Assembly (NCBI RefSeq): GCF_000332275.1 | Contig: NZ_CM001776.1 | Coordinates: 4,958,008 to 5,022,007 of the forward strand | DNA from: Synechococcus sp. PCC 7336 | Lineage (GTDB): Bacteria > Cyanobacteriota > Cyanobacteriia > Thermostichales > PCC-7336 | Direction: 5' to 3' | DNA length: 64,000 nt | Shown here: in pieces, positions 17,485 to 26,465 of the stretch | Numbering within the stretch: position 1 is the first letter of the stretch | Layout: each line of letters opens with the position of its first letter | Translations under genes and position numbers: made by a program | Notes under the pieces: model-generated | What the model saw: the letters and a program-made list of their open reading frames with translations, nothing else | Told to the model about the DNA's origin: nothing | The model's database searches: none

Positions 17485-17781
17485 TCAGTAGTGGTACCGC
17501 GCTCCCAACAGATAAACCTTCCGGTCTCCTACGAGGTAAACGACCCGATGTTCTTGCGTAAGCCGTCTAGACCAAAGATTCGGCCTAAAGTGCTTGAGGA
17601 GTTCGGGCTTGCCAATGCCAGCAAACGGGTCAGTGGCGATCGCATCCACTAGAGCCAGTAACCTCAGCGTCAGTTTTCGATCCTGCCGCACCCAATATTG
17701 CAAATCTTCTCTGAAATTTCGGTCGAGAATAATCTCCCAGGTATCTGCTGAAGGATTGAGCTTAGCTTTCTTCTTGGCCAA
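17485..17781 (-). CDS. Txe/YoeB-type mRNA interferase toxin
   Basis: A roughly 98-residue toxin of a type II system. The block WEIILDRNFREDLQYWVRQD and the C-terminal WSRRLTQEHRVVYLVGD, ending ARYHY, match YoeB/Txe toxins, which bind ribosomes and cut mRNA. The RxxxxxHRxVY block holds the usual catalytic Arg and His, and YHY is the usual terminus. Start: homology begins just after KKKAKLNPSADT, so TTG 17781 (GGGAG nine bases upstream) is preferred over ATG 17805 or the far upstream ATG 17856. The toxin start overlaps the end of the antitoxin gene, as is usual for such pairs. Confidence 0.82.
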   Translation of the reverse strand: MAKKKAKLNPSADTWEIILDRNFREDLQYWVRQDRKLTLRLLALVDAIATDPFAGIGKPELLKHFRPNLWSRRLTQEHRVVYLVGDRKVYLLGARYHY

Positions 17782-18058
17782 AACCCAGCTCCCGAGCCAG
17801 TGCATGAATATCGGGACAGGGTTCCCCTTCCTCTGCCTCAGCGCGATCGATGGCATCGAAAAGGCGACGGGCGTTAGCAGGCGATCTCAGCAGGTGAACG
17901 GTTTCCATCATGCTACTGAGTTCATCGGCTGAGATTAGAGCAACCCCTGGCCGATTGGCGCGTCGAACAATGACAATAGAGCGATTGTCTTCTACATCAT
18001 TCAAAGTTTCTGCAAAATTAGCGCGGGCCTGACTGTAGCTCAAGGTTTTAGCTAGCAC
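17762..18058 (-). CDS. YefM/Phd-type antitoxin
   Basis: A 98-residue antitoxin. The N-terminal half (LSYSQARANFAETLNDVEDN, then IVIVRRANRPGVALISADEL) is the Phd/YefM DNA-binding fold; the acidic C-terminal half (AEAEEGEPCPDIHALAREL) would wrap the toxin. It precedes the YoeB-like toxin and overlaps its start. Such antitoxins repress their own promoter, so autoregulation is likely, with the operator expected upstream of 18058. Confidence 0.85.
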   Translation of the reverse strand: MLAKTLSYSQARANFAETLNDVEDNRSIVIVRRANRPGVALISADELSSMMETVHLLRSPANARRLFDAIDRAEAEEGEPCPDIHALARELGFGQEES

Positions 18059-18127
18059 GAACGTACTCGAATCACGTACGTTTCTATGTTAACCAATAAC
18101 AGGTAGATTGTCGGCTAGAGAGGAAGA

Positions 18128-19786
18128 CTAGGGAACCTGCTGCAAAATCGGGTCCAAATGCTGGCGATAGGCCCGCCATCCCTCCAGTGCAGCGGGATCG
18201 GACGGGGTCTGGCGCTGCAGCAATATGACGCCATTGTCAAAGGCGATCGCGCCATAGTCACCGCCATCAAGCATCGCTTCAACTTGCCCGACCGCTTGGA
18301 TTAACCCTCCGCGATCGCTCCTAAATGCCACCTGATAGCGTTCCATACGCCACAGATCGACCATCGCGTAATCGACCGAAATGACCTGGCGATCGTCATT
18401 GCGCACCAATAGGTTAGGAAAGCGGACAATTTCTCGACGACCCGACAGATGGGGGACCAGATAGGTGGTAGCCGACACACTCGCATCGGGGGGAACCGTC
18501 CGCAAGATCCGGTTCATCTGCTGGGTGCGCTGCAATTGTTCGGGCAGCGACACATACACCCATGGCTGATAGGAATCGGGCAAAACGAAATACAGCGTGC
18601 GGTTGGGGCTGTGAGCCAAACACACCAAAGCAGACACCACAAGACAAAATGTCCACCACCGCTTAAATTTCGGCATCAGCTTTCTGGCCTGCACCCCTGC
18701 CCCTGGCGGCCAAAACCTGCGCCATCCCCGACCCGACCACCACAAAATTCCCCCGTAAAATATACCGGGCACCACCGTCATGGCATAGCGAAGGTTGAGG
18801 GAAAGCACGGTGCCCTTAGCGGCCAAGATTTGTAAAGTCGGCGGACCCGCCATGGCCCAAGCGGCTGGGGAGAGAAGCGGCACAAACGCCAGCGGCAGTG
18901 TTTGCCCTGCCATATAAAGAAGCGTGGTTTCGAGCGGCGACAGGGTTTCGGCCACAAAGGTCCAAGGTTGTGAAAGTATCCCCACAATGACATCAAAGGT
19001 CGTAGCACTATCGCCCTCGACGTACTGGCCGAACCGTTCCAAGACAAACCGCCGCGACACATCTTCTGAAAACAGAGGCATGACGTAATTGGTCAGCAGC
19101 AAGATATAAGCCAGACTCGCCGCACACACAGCCGCCCCAATTCTGGGGAACCTGCGGCTGGCCAACATATAAGCCCCCACCCCAAATAACACCACACCGC
19201 TGTCTTCCCGCACGGCCAAAATACAAGCGCAGAGAATGCCGAACAGCCACCACCAGCGCTTCTCCATGGCCAATAACAGCCCGAAGGCAAATAGGGGAAT
19301 CTGGCTGCTGTCGTGAAAGTTGGCCAGCGTTGGCCCCAACACCGCGTTAGCGGCGTAAAAGCTCGCCACCAGCCAGACAGACAGCGTGGGTTGGAGATAT
19401 TGTCTGGCCAAAGCAAACAGAACCAATCCCGCAGCAGTCACCAACGCCACCTGCAAGACGGTCAAAGTGGCGGGGTAAGGAAACAGGGCGTAGAGGGGCA
19501 ACCACAACAATAGGGCGGGGGTGAAGTGCTGGCCGAGGCGGTGGTAGAACACTTCCGGCACTTCGCCGCTGTGGATGACGTTAGTGGAGAGTTGGGATGA
19601 GAGGGAGCTTTGGAAAAACCGCCCGTGGAGCCCGTTCCAGAACACCTGATTGAAAATGCCCTGGTCGTAGGACGAATAAAAGGTGAAATGGCGGTTGAGG
19701 GTAAGGATGAGGGTAAAGGCAAAAAAGACGCTCGCGACAGCGATCGCCCCTTTGAGTCCGGGCTTTTTGGCTAAGGTGGCTAGCAT
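18128..19786 (-). CDS. DUF2079 integral membrane protein
   Basis: A 552-residue polytopic membrane protein with about ten hydrophobic segments. DUF2079 hallmarks are FTFYSSYDQGIFNQVFWNGL near residue 35, followed by a loop containing VFYHRLGQHFTPAL and then the FLxxPLYxLFPxPxTLT-type helix. These proteins resemble GT-C glycosyltransferases, but the reaction is not established. The last 130 residues form a soluble domain (RTVPPDASVSATTYLVPHLS). No neighbours share an obvious pathway. ATG 19786 starts at a basic segment before the first membrane helix. Confidence 0.8.
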   Translation of the reverse strand: MLATLAKKPGLKGAIAVASVFFAFTLILTLNRHFTFYSSYDQGIFNQVFWNGLHGRFFQSSLSSQLSTNVIHSGEVPEVFYHRLGQHFTPALLLWLPLYALFPYPATLTVLQVALVTAAGLVLFALARQYLQPTLSVWLVASFYAANAVLGPTLANFHDSSQIPLFAFGLLLAMEKRWWWLFGILCACILAVREDSGVVLFGVGAYMLASRRFPRIGAAVCAASLAYILLLTNYVMPLFSEDVSRRFVLERFGQYVEGDSATTFDVIVGILSQPWTFVAETLSPLETTLLYMAGQTLPLAFVPLLSPAAWAMAGPPTLQILAAKGTVLSLNLRYAMTVVPGIFYGGILWWSGRGWRRFWPPGAGVQARKLMPKFKRWWTFCLVVSALVCLAHSPNRTLYFVLPDSYQPWVYVSLPEQLQRTQQMNRILRTVPPDASVSATTYLVPHLSGRREIVRFPNLLVRNDDRQVISVDYAMVDLWRMERYQVAFRSDRGGLIQAVGQVEAMLDGGDYGAIAFDNGVILLQRQTPSDPAALEGWRAYRQHLDPILQQVP

Positions 19787-20004
19787 TGAATGGCGATTGG
19801 GGAAGCTCTAACGATTCTCCTGCCAAGTTTAAACGAGTGCGGGAGGCGCGATCGCGTCCTAAGCAATTGCAACAATTCGGGGATCGCGGGAAATTCGGTT
19901 GCTAGAATACAGTCCGATTCAGATGGATTCAAGGGCTTCCTATCGACACCCTCTACGGCAAGCTGAACGGTCTCAAACCGGCTCAAGTCAAGCAGCTCAA
20001 GCGA

Positions 20005-21624
20005 TTGTACCAACAGCGCTTGCCTCGAGATCGCCTGCTGACAGCTGAGTTTGCCCAGCGCCTGGGAGCGGTTGGGGCGACGCTGAAACCTCAATCCGTC
20101 TCCGCATTTGTGAATCGGCGCGGCCAGGTAATTCGGGTGGCGATCGGCAACCCGATGGAAGCCCAGATCCCGTTGCTGGAGTTACCCCGCCAGGGGGCCG
20201 AGCGGCTGTCGGGGATTCGCTGTATTTCGACCCAGTATTCCACCCGGGAGCCGGGACAGAAGACACTGCTGGCTATGGCCTTACAGCGTTTGGATGCGCT
20301 CGTCACGCTGCACGTCACGGGCGAGGGATCGGTGGGCAAGCAGGGGCGCGGGGCGGCTGGGTTTGTCAGCACAGTCCACCTGTCTCACTTGGTCCCTGCT
20401 GCTGGCGATCGCTGGTCGGTGTCTCCCCCGCTGCAATTGGGGGCTGCGATCGAAGAGAATTTCCTCGATTTAGTCGAGGGCTTGGAGTCGGAGTTCAGTC
20501 GGCTCTATTCAGCGCGGCAGGTGGATGGCAAACGCGATCGCGCGGTTCTGGTGGGATTGCTAACCGCCGGCCACACCCAAGATCAACTGGAAGAGCGCCT
20601 GTCCGAACTGGAATTGCTGGTGGATAGTGCGGGTGGCGACGTCTTGGAGGCTTTGTGGCAGCGGCGGGATACCTTGCATCCCAAAACGGCGATCGGTCCC
20701 GGTAAAGTGCAAGAGCTGGCCCTGTTAGTACAGGATGTGGGGGCCAATATGGTGGTGTTCGATCGCGAGTTATCCCCGTCGCAAGTGCGGACTTTGGAGG
20801 ATCGGGTGGGGGTGCGGGCGCTCGATCGCACTGAGGTGATTCTGGATATTTTTGCCCAACGGGCGCGATCGCGGGCGGGCAAGCTGCAGGTGGAGTTGGC
20901 CCAATTGGAATATCTCATGCCTCGCTTGGCAGGTCGAGGTCGAACGATGTCTCGCTTGGGGGGCGGCATCGGCACGCGGGGTCCGGGGGAAACCAAGTTG
21001 GAGATGGAGCGGCGGGGGATTCAGCGGCGGATTGCCTTGCTCCAAAAGCAAGTGAACGAGCTGCAGGCCCATCGGCGGCGGTTGCGGCAGCGGCGGCAGC
21101 AGCGGGATATCCCCACCATTGCGATCGTGGGATATACCAATGCGGGCAAGTCCACCCTGCTGAATGCCCTGACAGCATCGGATGCCTATGCCGCCGATCG
21201 CTTATTTGCCACATTGGATCCGACCACGCGGCGGTTGCAGTTAGATGCCGATACGCCGTTACTCCTCACCGATACGGTGGGATTTATGACGGAGTTGCCG
21301 CCGCAGTTGGTGGATGCATTTCGAGCCACGTTGGAGGAGGTGACGGAGGCAGATGCGCTCTTGCATGTGGTGGATCTGTCCCATCCCAGTTGGTTGGAGC
21401 AAATTGAGGCGGTGGATAAGCTGCTGGATGACATGACAGTCGCTACAGGACCGCGTCAGTTGGTATTTAATAAAATCGATCGCGTACCGGCAGAGCAGCA
21501 AACCCTGGTGGCTGAGAAATACCCGCGATCGCTACAAGTCTCCGCCACGGAGCGACTCAACTTCGACACTCTATTGGAGGTTTTAGGTCGCTTTGCCCAG
21601 AGAGCGACGTTGAAGGCGGTTTGA
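20005..21624 (+). CDS. hflX: Ribosome-associated GTPase HflX
   Basis: HflX is a GTPase that binds ribosomal subunits and splits stalled ribosomes. The N-terminal cyanobacterial extension contains SAFVNRRGQVIRVAIGNP and LLELPRQGAERLSGIRCIST. The HflX core has GGDVLEALWQRRDTLHPKTA, GPGKVQELA, a long coiled linker with GGGIGTRGPGETKLE, then the GTPase motifs IVGYTNAGKSTLLNAL (P-loop, about residue 375), TLDPTTRR, DTVGFM and FNKIDR. TTG 20005 is the first standard start, but similarity appears to continue upstream to an in-frame ATC at 19942 (IDTLYGKLNGLK...), which has AAGGG six bases ahead. An in-frame stop lies at 19903. Confidence 0.93.
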   Translation: MYQQRLPRDRLLTAEFAQRLGAVGATLKPQSVSAFVNRRGQVIRVAIGNPMEAQIPLLELPRQGAERLSGIRCISTQYSTREPGQKTLLAMALQRLDALVTLHVTGEGSVGKQGRGAAGFVSTVHLSHLVPAAGDRWSVSPPLQLGAAIEENFLDLVEGLESEFSRLYSARQVDGKRDRAVLVGLLTAGHTQDQLEERLSELELLVDSAGGDVLEALWQRRDTLHPKTAIGPGKVQELALLVQDVGANMVVFDRELSPSQVRTLEDRVGVRALDRTEVILDIFAQRARSRAGKLQVELAQLEYLMPRLAGRGRTMSRLGGGIGTRGPGETKLEMERRGIQRRIALLQKQVNELQAHRRRLRQRRQQRDIPTIAIVGYTNAGKSTLLNALTASDAYAADRLFATLDPTTRRLQLDADTPLLLTDTVGFMTELPPQLVDAFRATLEEVTEADALLHVVDLSHPSWLEQIEAVDKLLDDMTVATGPRQLVFNKIDRVPAEQQTLVAEKYPRSLQVSATERLNFDTLLEVLGRFAQRATLKAV

Positions 21625-21649
21625 TAGGCTGCAGAATTCAATCTACGCA

Positions 21650-23614
21650 ATGCTAGGTTCGAGAAAATTTCGCAATGGAGTGTCGAAGATGGAATGCATC
21701 GACATCGGCTGGCAAGTCAGCTTGCTGGCGGGGTTGGGGCTACTGCTGACTGCACCGCTCGGCCCTCCGGTGGCGGCCCAAACAGACTCCGAACCGACGA
21801 CAGTGGAGTGCGAGGTTTTGATTGCGGGAGGTGGTTTGGGGGGCGTGGCGGCAGCTTACGACAGCTTGCGACTGGGGCAGCAGGTCTGTGTGACTGAAAT
21901 TACCGATTGGATTGGGGGACAGGCGACGGCGCAAGGGGTTTCGGCCCTGGACGAGCGACCGCTGCAGCGGGGGGGTGCTACGGGAGAAGAGCATTTTCCG
22001 TCGGGATACAGCGAATTTCGCGATCGCATTCGGGCGGCTTATGGCGGCGAACTCAACCCCGGCAAATGTTGGGTGAGTGTTCTCTGCTTTTCGCCTCGGG
22101 TGGGGCATCAGGTGTTGCGGGAGATGTTGCAGCCCTATGTCGAATCGGGGCAACTGCAGTTGTTTACCGACACGGTTGTGGCTTCCGTCGACACTGACGA
22201 GAATTTAGTCACCTCGGTGACAGCCATTCGCCACATTCCCACCCGCCCCGAGTTAGCGGGCGGTGGGCGCGGCAATCTGTCGGAGTATTTTTTGGATTGG
22301 TACGATCCGGCCCCTTCAGCGGATTGGGATAAGGAGGAGATCGCCTTCGTGCCCCCCAGCGATCGCGCTAATACTGCAGTAGTACCCTGGATGGTTATCG
22401 ATGCCACCGAAACCGGCGAACTGTGGCCTCTCGCTGACGTTCCCTATTTGCTCGGAACCGACAATCTGGCCGCCTATTGGGAGCCCTCTGCCAAATCCGA
22501 AGCCGCCACCCCCTACTGCACGCAGGGTTTTACCTACACCTTTGTAATGGAGCGGACGGCGACTCCCCAAGTCCACATCAAGCCGGACTTTTACGACAAT
22601 CCCGAGCACGGACGCTATTACAGCTTCGAGCAAACCCGATTCAATTTTGCCAATGTGTTCACCTATCGCCGCATTCGCGGGCAGGTGGCTGCGGGCAGCA
22701 TCGACAACGAGGTACAAGCGGCAACAATTCGAGTGGGCGATCGCTCGATGCAGAATTGGACTTGGGGGAATGACTGGCGCATTTCCACGCCCGATCGCAA
22801 TTTCATCTTGACTCCAGCGCAGTTGGAGGCATCGGGACAGCTCGAACCTGGGGGCTGGCGGGGGGGATTGCGGCCCGAGGCGCTGCGATGGGGAGAACAG
22901 CACGCACTGGGCTATTTCTATTGGCTGGTGGTGGGACGCACTGACTTTTTACTGCAAGACGATCCCGAGTTTGAGAAAGCCTACCACTTTCGCCATCGAC
23001 TAATGCAGGGGGCCGATGCGCCGATGGGGACGGCTAGCGGGTTGTCGAAATACCCTTATATCCGCGAAAGTCGGCGGCTATTGGGGCGACCTGGCGTAGG
23101 GTATCCCGAGGGTTTTTTGATTTACGAAAGCGATATTTCGGTGGAAGCGTCGGATTTGCAACGGGGGCGTCCGTTTGTCTTTACCGATTCGTTGGGCATT
23201 GGGCAATATCCGATTGATTTTCATGCCTGCGTGCAGCCAGAAGATTTTTCTCCCGACCCGTTGGACATTGATTACGAGGGGGTGATTTTGAGTTACCCCT
23301 ACCAGATTCCGTTGCGAGCTCTGATTCCGCAGAAGATCGATAATTTGTTGGCGGGGGCGAAGAATATTGCTGCCACGCATATTGCGGCGGCGTCTTATCG
23401 AGTGCATCCGGTGGAATGGGCGATCGGATCGGCGGCTGGGAATGCCGCTGCTTTTGCGCTGGCGGAAGATGTGTTTCCGGCAAGTTTGGTGGAAGGGTTG
23501 CCGACGGAGTTCGAGCAGTTGCGATCGCTCCAGATCCAAGTTGAATCGCTCGACAATCCCATTACTTTTCCCGGCACTTCAATTGTGGAAACGGATTGGG
23601 CTGACTTTCGTTAG
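21650..23614 (+). CDS. Exported FAD-dependent oxidoreductase
   Basis: A 654-residue protein. An N-terminal signal segment (WQVSLLAGLGLLLTAPLGPP, cleavage near VAAQT) is followed at about residue 55 by the FAD-binding loop EVLIAGGGLGGVAAAYDSLR and by WIGGQATAQG, typical of the FAD_oxidored (PF12831) family. The C-terminus has KIDNLLAGAKNIAATHIA and AIGSAAGNAAAFAL, which close the FAD site. Substrate unknown; the family includes secreted oxidases and xanthan-lyase-associated proteins. It starts 25 bases after hflX on the same strand. The short leader from ATG 21650 to MECIDIGW may be untranslated, with ATG 21689 as an alternative start. Confidence 0.85.
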   Translation: MLGSRKFRNGVSKMECIDIGWQVSLLAGLGLLLTAPLGPPVAAQTDSEPTTVECEVLIAGGGLGGVAAAYDSLRLGQQVCVTEITDWIGGQATAQGVSALDERPLQRGGATGEEHFPSGYSEFRDRIRAAYGGELNPGKCWVSVLCFSPRVGHQVLREMLQPYVESGQLQLFTDTVVASVDTDENLVTSVTAIRHIPTRPELAGGGRGNLSEYFLDWYDPAPSADWDKEEIAFVPPSDRANTAVVPWMVIDATETGELWPLADVPYLLGTDNLAAYWEPSAKSEAATPYCTQGFTYTFVMERTATPQVHIKPDFYDNPEHGRYYSFEQTRFNFANVFTYRRIRGQVAAGSIDNEVQAATIRVGDRSMQNWTWGNDWRISTPDRNFILTPAQLEASGQLEPGGWRGGLRPEALRWGEQHALGYFYWLVVGRTDFLLQDDPEFEKAYHFRHRLMQGADAPMGTASGLSKYPYIRESRRLLGRPGVGYPEGFLIYESDISVEASDLQRGRPFVFTDSLGIGQYPIDFHACVQPEDFSPDPLDIDYEGVILSYPYQIPLRALIPQKIDNLLAGAKNIAATHIAAASYRVHPVEWAIGSAAGNAAAFALAEDVFPASLVEGLPTEFEQLRSLQIQVESLDNPITFPGTSIVETDWADFR

Positions 23615-23620
23615 GCTGAA

Positions 23621-24436
23621 TTAGATCGTATTTGGATCGAGTCCTAATTCCCTTAGCTTTGCGGCGAGGCGATCGGTTCGCTGCTGGGCCTGCTGAACTT
23701 CCCGCTGGGCCTGTTGAGCCTCCCGCTGGGCCTGTTGAGCCTCCTGCTGGGCCTGTTGAGCCTCCTGCTGGGCCTGTTGAGCTTCTTGCTGGATCTGTTG
23801 AGCTTCTTGCTGGGCCTGTTGAGCAGCTTCCAGTGGTGTAGGGACTAATTGTTCGTCTGGGGTAAAAAAGCGCAGTTGAGACTCGTGAATGCCCAGATAT
23901 AAATCGAGCTGTCGGCTCCAAAGGTAGCCTGCTTCGTTGGCAGAGATGGGTTCGTAAGTGCCGCCAATTAATAGGAAGCCTGCAAACTCCAGTGTGTTTG
24001 GGTCAAACCAGAAATATTCCGGCGTGCGAAACGTATCTTGATAGAGTTGCTTTTTCGTTCCCCGATCGACCTGAGCCGTACTCTCCGATAAAATCTCGAC
24101 GATCGCATTGGGATATTTGCCCTCTTCCTCCCAAACCACCCAACTTTTGCGGGAGCGCCGCTCCGTGCCCAGAACAACAAAAAAGTCCGGTCCTCTAAAG
24201 TCTCTAGATTTAATTTGTTTGGGACTAAAATATATCGTCAGATTACCAGAGGCAAAATAATCATCTCGGTCTTGCCAGAGCCAATCTAAACAGCTAATCA
24301 GCAACAGCATCTGGCGTAAGTGGGCATCGCTTTCCATCGGCGGCTCGTCGCTGTATAGCTCCCCCACAGGGAGACTCAAGATTTCAGGAACTTGAGGATC
24401 TTGCGTAGTCACCATAACCATTACTCTGGGAATCAA
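23621..24436 (-). CDS. Uma2 family nuclease (DUF820) with seven coiled-coil heptads
   Basis: A 271-residue PD-(D/E)xK-fold protein. Features are GPDFFVVLG, PNAIVEILSESTAQ (acidic catalytic block), KKQLYQDTFRTPEYFWFDPN (catalytic Lys region). After the fold come seven heptads of the type QQAQQEA, then TDRLAAKLRELGLDPNTI. The encoding 21-bp units lie at about 23680-23830. This is copy 1 of three tandem paralogs (with 24806-25537 and 25629-26324), nearly identical outside the heptad tract. Uma2 proteins are extremely expanded in cyanobacteria; nuclease activity is inferred from fold and is unproven in most. Confidence 0.85.
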   Translation of the reverse strand: MIPRVMVMVTTQDPQVPEILSLPVGELYSDEPPMESDAHLRQMLLLISCLDWLWQDRDDYFASGNLTIYFSPKQIKSRDFRGPDFFVVLGTERRSRKSWVVWEEEGKYPNAIVEILSESTAQVDRGTKKQLYQDTFRTPEYFWFDPNTLEFAGFLLIGGTYEPISANEAGYLWSRQLDLYLGIHESQLRFFTPDEQLVPTPLEAAQQAQQEAQQIQQEAQQAQQEAQQAQQEAQQAQREAQQAQREVQQAQQRTDRLAAKLRELGLDPNTI

Positions 24437-24601
24437 TCCATTCTAAGCGATAGTTTGGCTGAGCCCTGCTGCTAATGGAACACTTGCGATCGCAGCATTC
24501 CGGCTTGTAGATCGCGTCATAAACCCCGCCTAAGTAGAGACCCGTAGTTTTGAGAATGTGTCTATTAGACCCTCTCACTAGCGCTGTGGTTTGCTGCATT
24601 A

Positions 24602-24752
24602 GCCCCCTAAATCCCCCATTCTGGGGGACTTGAGTACAGTTCCAGTTGAGAATTGGAAGGCGGGGAAGGCGATGGAGATCGGGATGATTAAAGTTGTAGA
24701 ACGAAGCCAATAGCCTCTCGGAAGTCCCCCACTGGTGGGGGATTTAGGGGGC
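24602..24752. repeat. Miniature inverted-repeat element between Uma2 copies 1 and 2
   Basis: GCCCCCTAAATCCCCC at 24602-24617 is the reverse complement of GGGGGATTTAGGGGGC at 24737-24752, and internal arms extend the match. The 151-bp interior encodes no transposase. The sequence style (CCCCCTAAATCCCCC) is common among interspersed repeats of cyanobacteria. The rest of 24437-24805 is a decayed copy of the flank seen before Uma2 copy 3 (from GAATCAATCCATTCTAAGCG to GTAGATCGCGTCAT). Confidence 0.65.
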
Positions 24753-24805
24753 CGAGTGCAATGCCTGAAAACTCCAGATCTCAATATGGATGGGGTTTAC
24801 AACCG

Positions 24806-25537
24806 TTAAATCGTATTCGGGTCAACTCCTAATTCCCTTAGTTTTTCGGCGAGGCGATCGGTTCGCTGCTGGGCTTGCCGAGTTTCCTGCTGGGCCTGCC
24901 GAGCTTCCTGCTGGGCCTGCCCAGCAGCTTCCAGTGGTGTAGGGACTAATTGTTCGTCTGGGGTAAAGAAGCGCAGTTGAGACTCGTGAATGCCCAGATA
25001 TAAATCGAGCTGTTGGCTCCAAAGCTGGCCTGCTTCGTTGGCAGAGATGGGTTCGTAAGTGCCGCCAATTAAGATGAAGCCTGCAAACTCCAGCGTGTTG
25101 GGGTCAAACCAGAAATATTCTGGCGTGCGAAACGTATCTTGATAGAGTTGCTTTTTCGTTCTCCGATCGACCTGAGCTGTACTCTCCGATAAAATCTCGA
25201 CGATCGCATTGGGATATTTGCCCTCTTCCTCCCAAACCACCCAACTTTTGCGGGAGCGCCGCTCCGTGCCCAGAACAACAAAAAAGTCCGGTCCTCTAAA
25301 GTCTCTGGATTTAATTTGTTTGGGACTAAAATATATCGTCAGATTGCCAGAGGCAAAATAATCATCTCGGTCTTGCCAGAGCCAATCTAAACAGCTAATC
25401 AACAACAGCATCTGGCGTAAGTGGGCATCGCTTTCCATCGGCGGCTCGTCGCTGTATAACTCTCCCACAGGGAGACTCAAGATTTCAGGAACTTGAGGAT
25501 CTTGCGTAGTCACCATAACCATTACTCTGGGAATCAA
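24806..25537 (-). CDS. Uma2 family nuclease (DUF820), three heptads
   Basis: A 243-residue paralog of the previous Uma2 gene. The catalytic domain is the same apart from a few substitutions (for example QVDRRTKKQ instead of QVDRGTKKQ). The heptad tract has three units instead of seven, which exactly accounts for the 28-residue length difference. It has the same start (MIPRVMVMVTTQDPQ) and end (LRELGVDPNTI). The upstream flank of about 90 bases is shared with copy 1, so the duplicated unit was about 1.1 kb including flanking DNA. Confidence 0.85.
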   Translation of the reverse strand: MIPRVMVMVTTQDPQVPEILSLPVGELYSDEPPMESDAHLRQMLLLISCLDWLWQDRDDYFASGNLTIYFSPKQIKSRDFRGPDFFVVLGTERRSRKSWVVWEEEGKYPNAIVEILSESTAQVDRRTKKQLYQDTFRTPEYFWFDPNTLEFAGFILIGGTYEPISANEAGQLWSQQLDLYLGIHESQLRFFTPDEQLVPTPLEAAGQAQQEARQAQQETRQAQQRTDRLAEKLRELGVDPNTI

Positions 25538-25628
25538 TCCATTCTAAGCGATAGTTTGGCTGAGCCCCGCTGCTAATGGAACACTTGCGATCGCAGCATT
25601 CCGGCTTGTAGATCGCGTCATACAACCG

Positions 25629-26324
25629 TTAAATCGTACTTGGGTCAACTCCTAATTCCCTTAGCTTTTCGGCGAGGCGATCGGTTCGCTGCTGGGCTTG
25701 CCGAGTTTCCTGCTGGGCCTGCCGAGCAGCTTCCAGTGGTGTAGGGACTAATTGCCCGTCTGGGGTAAAAAAGCGCAGTTGAGACTCGTGAATGCCCAGA
25801 TATAAATCGAGCTGTCGGCTCCAAAGCTGGCCTGCTTCGTTGGCAGAGATGGGTTCGTAAGTGCCGCCAATTAATAGGAAGCCGGCAAACTCCAGCGTGT
25901 TGGGGTCAAACCAGAAATATTCTGGCGTGCGAAACGTATCTTGATAGAGTTGCTTTTTCGTTCCCCGATCGACCTGAGCTGTACTCTCCGATAAAATCTC
26001 GACAATCGCATTGGGATATTTGCCCTCTTCCTCCCAAACCACCCAACTTTTGCGGGAGCGCCGCTCCGTGCCCAGAACAACAAAAAAGTCCGGTCCTCTA
26101 AAGTCTCTGGATTTAATTTGTTTGGGACTAAAATATATCGTCAGATTGCCAGAGGCAAAATAATCATCTCGGTCTTGCCAGAGCCAATCTAAACAGCTAA
26201 TCAGCAACAGCATCTGGCGTAAGTGGGCATCGCTTTCCATCGGCGGCTCGTCGCTGTATAGCTCCCCCACTGGGAGAGTCAAGGTTGCAGAGGATTGAGC
26301 GTCTCGTGCAGTGACCATAATCAT
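25629..26324 (-). CDS. Uma2 family nuclease (DUF820), two heptads
   Basis: A 231-residue third copy. It has two heptads (RQAQQET, RQAQQRT) and a different N-terminus (MIMVTARDAQSSATLTLPVG), so it is likely the oldest or the unit at the edge of the array. The nuclease core GPDFFVVLG...PNAIVEILSEST...KKQLYQ is unchanged. The gene starts 140 bases from the left end of the IS5-family element. Confidence 0.85.
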   Translation of the reverse strand: MIMVTARDAQSSATLTLPVGELYSDEPPMESDAHLRQMLLLISCLDWLWQDRDDYFASGNLTIYFSPKQIKSRDFRGPDFFVVLGTERRSRKSWVVWEEEGKYPNAIVEILSESTAQVDRGTKKQLYQDTFRTPEYFWFDPNTLEFAGFLLIGGTYEPISANEAGQLWSRQLDLYLGIHESQLRFFTPDGQLVPTPLEAARQAQQETRQAQQRTDRLAEKLRELGVDPSTI

Positions 26325-26465
26325 CGCTCTGGTAGTAAATCCATCTTAAGCGACGGGTTTGCTAGGCCCTGCTGCTGATGAAACGCCAGCGCGTGGTGCG
26401 ATCCACAGTTGAGATAGGCTGATACCGGTTCAGCTTGATGGGAGAAAATCCATGGCATACCTTTA

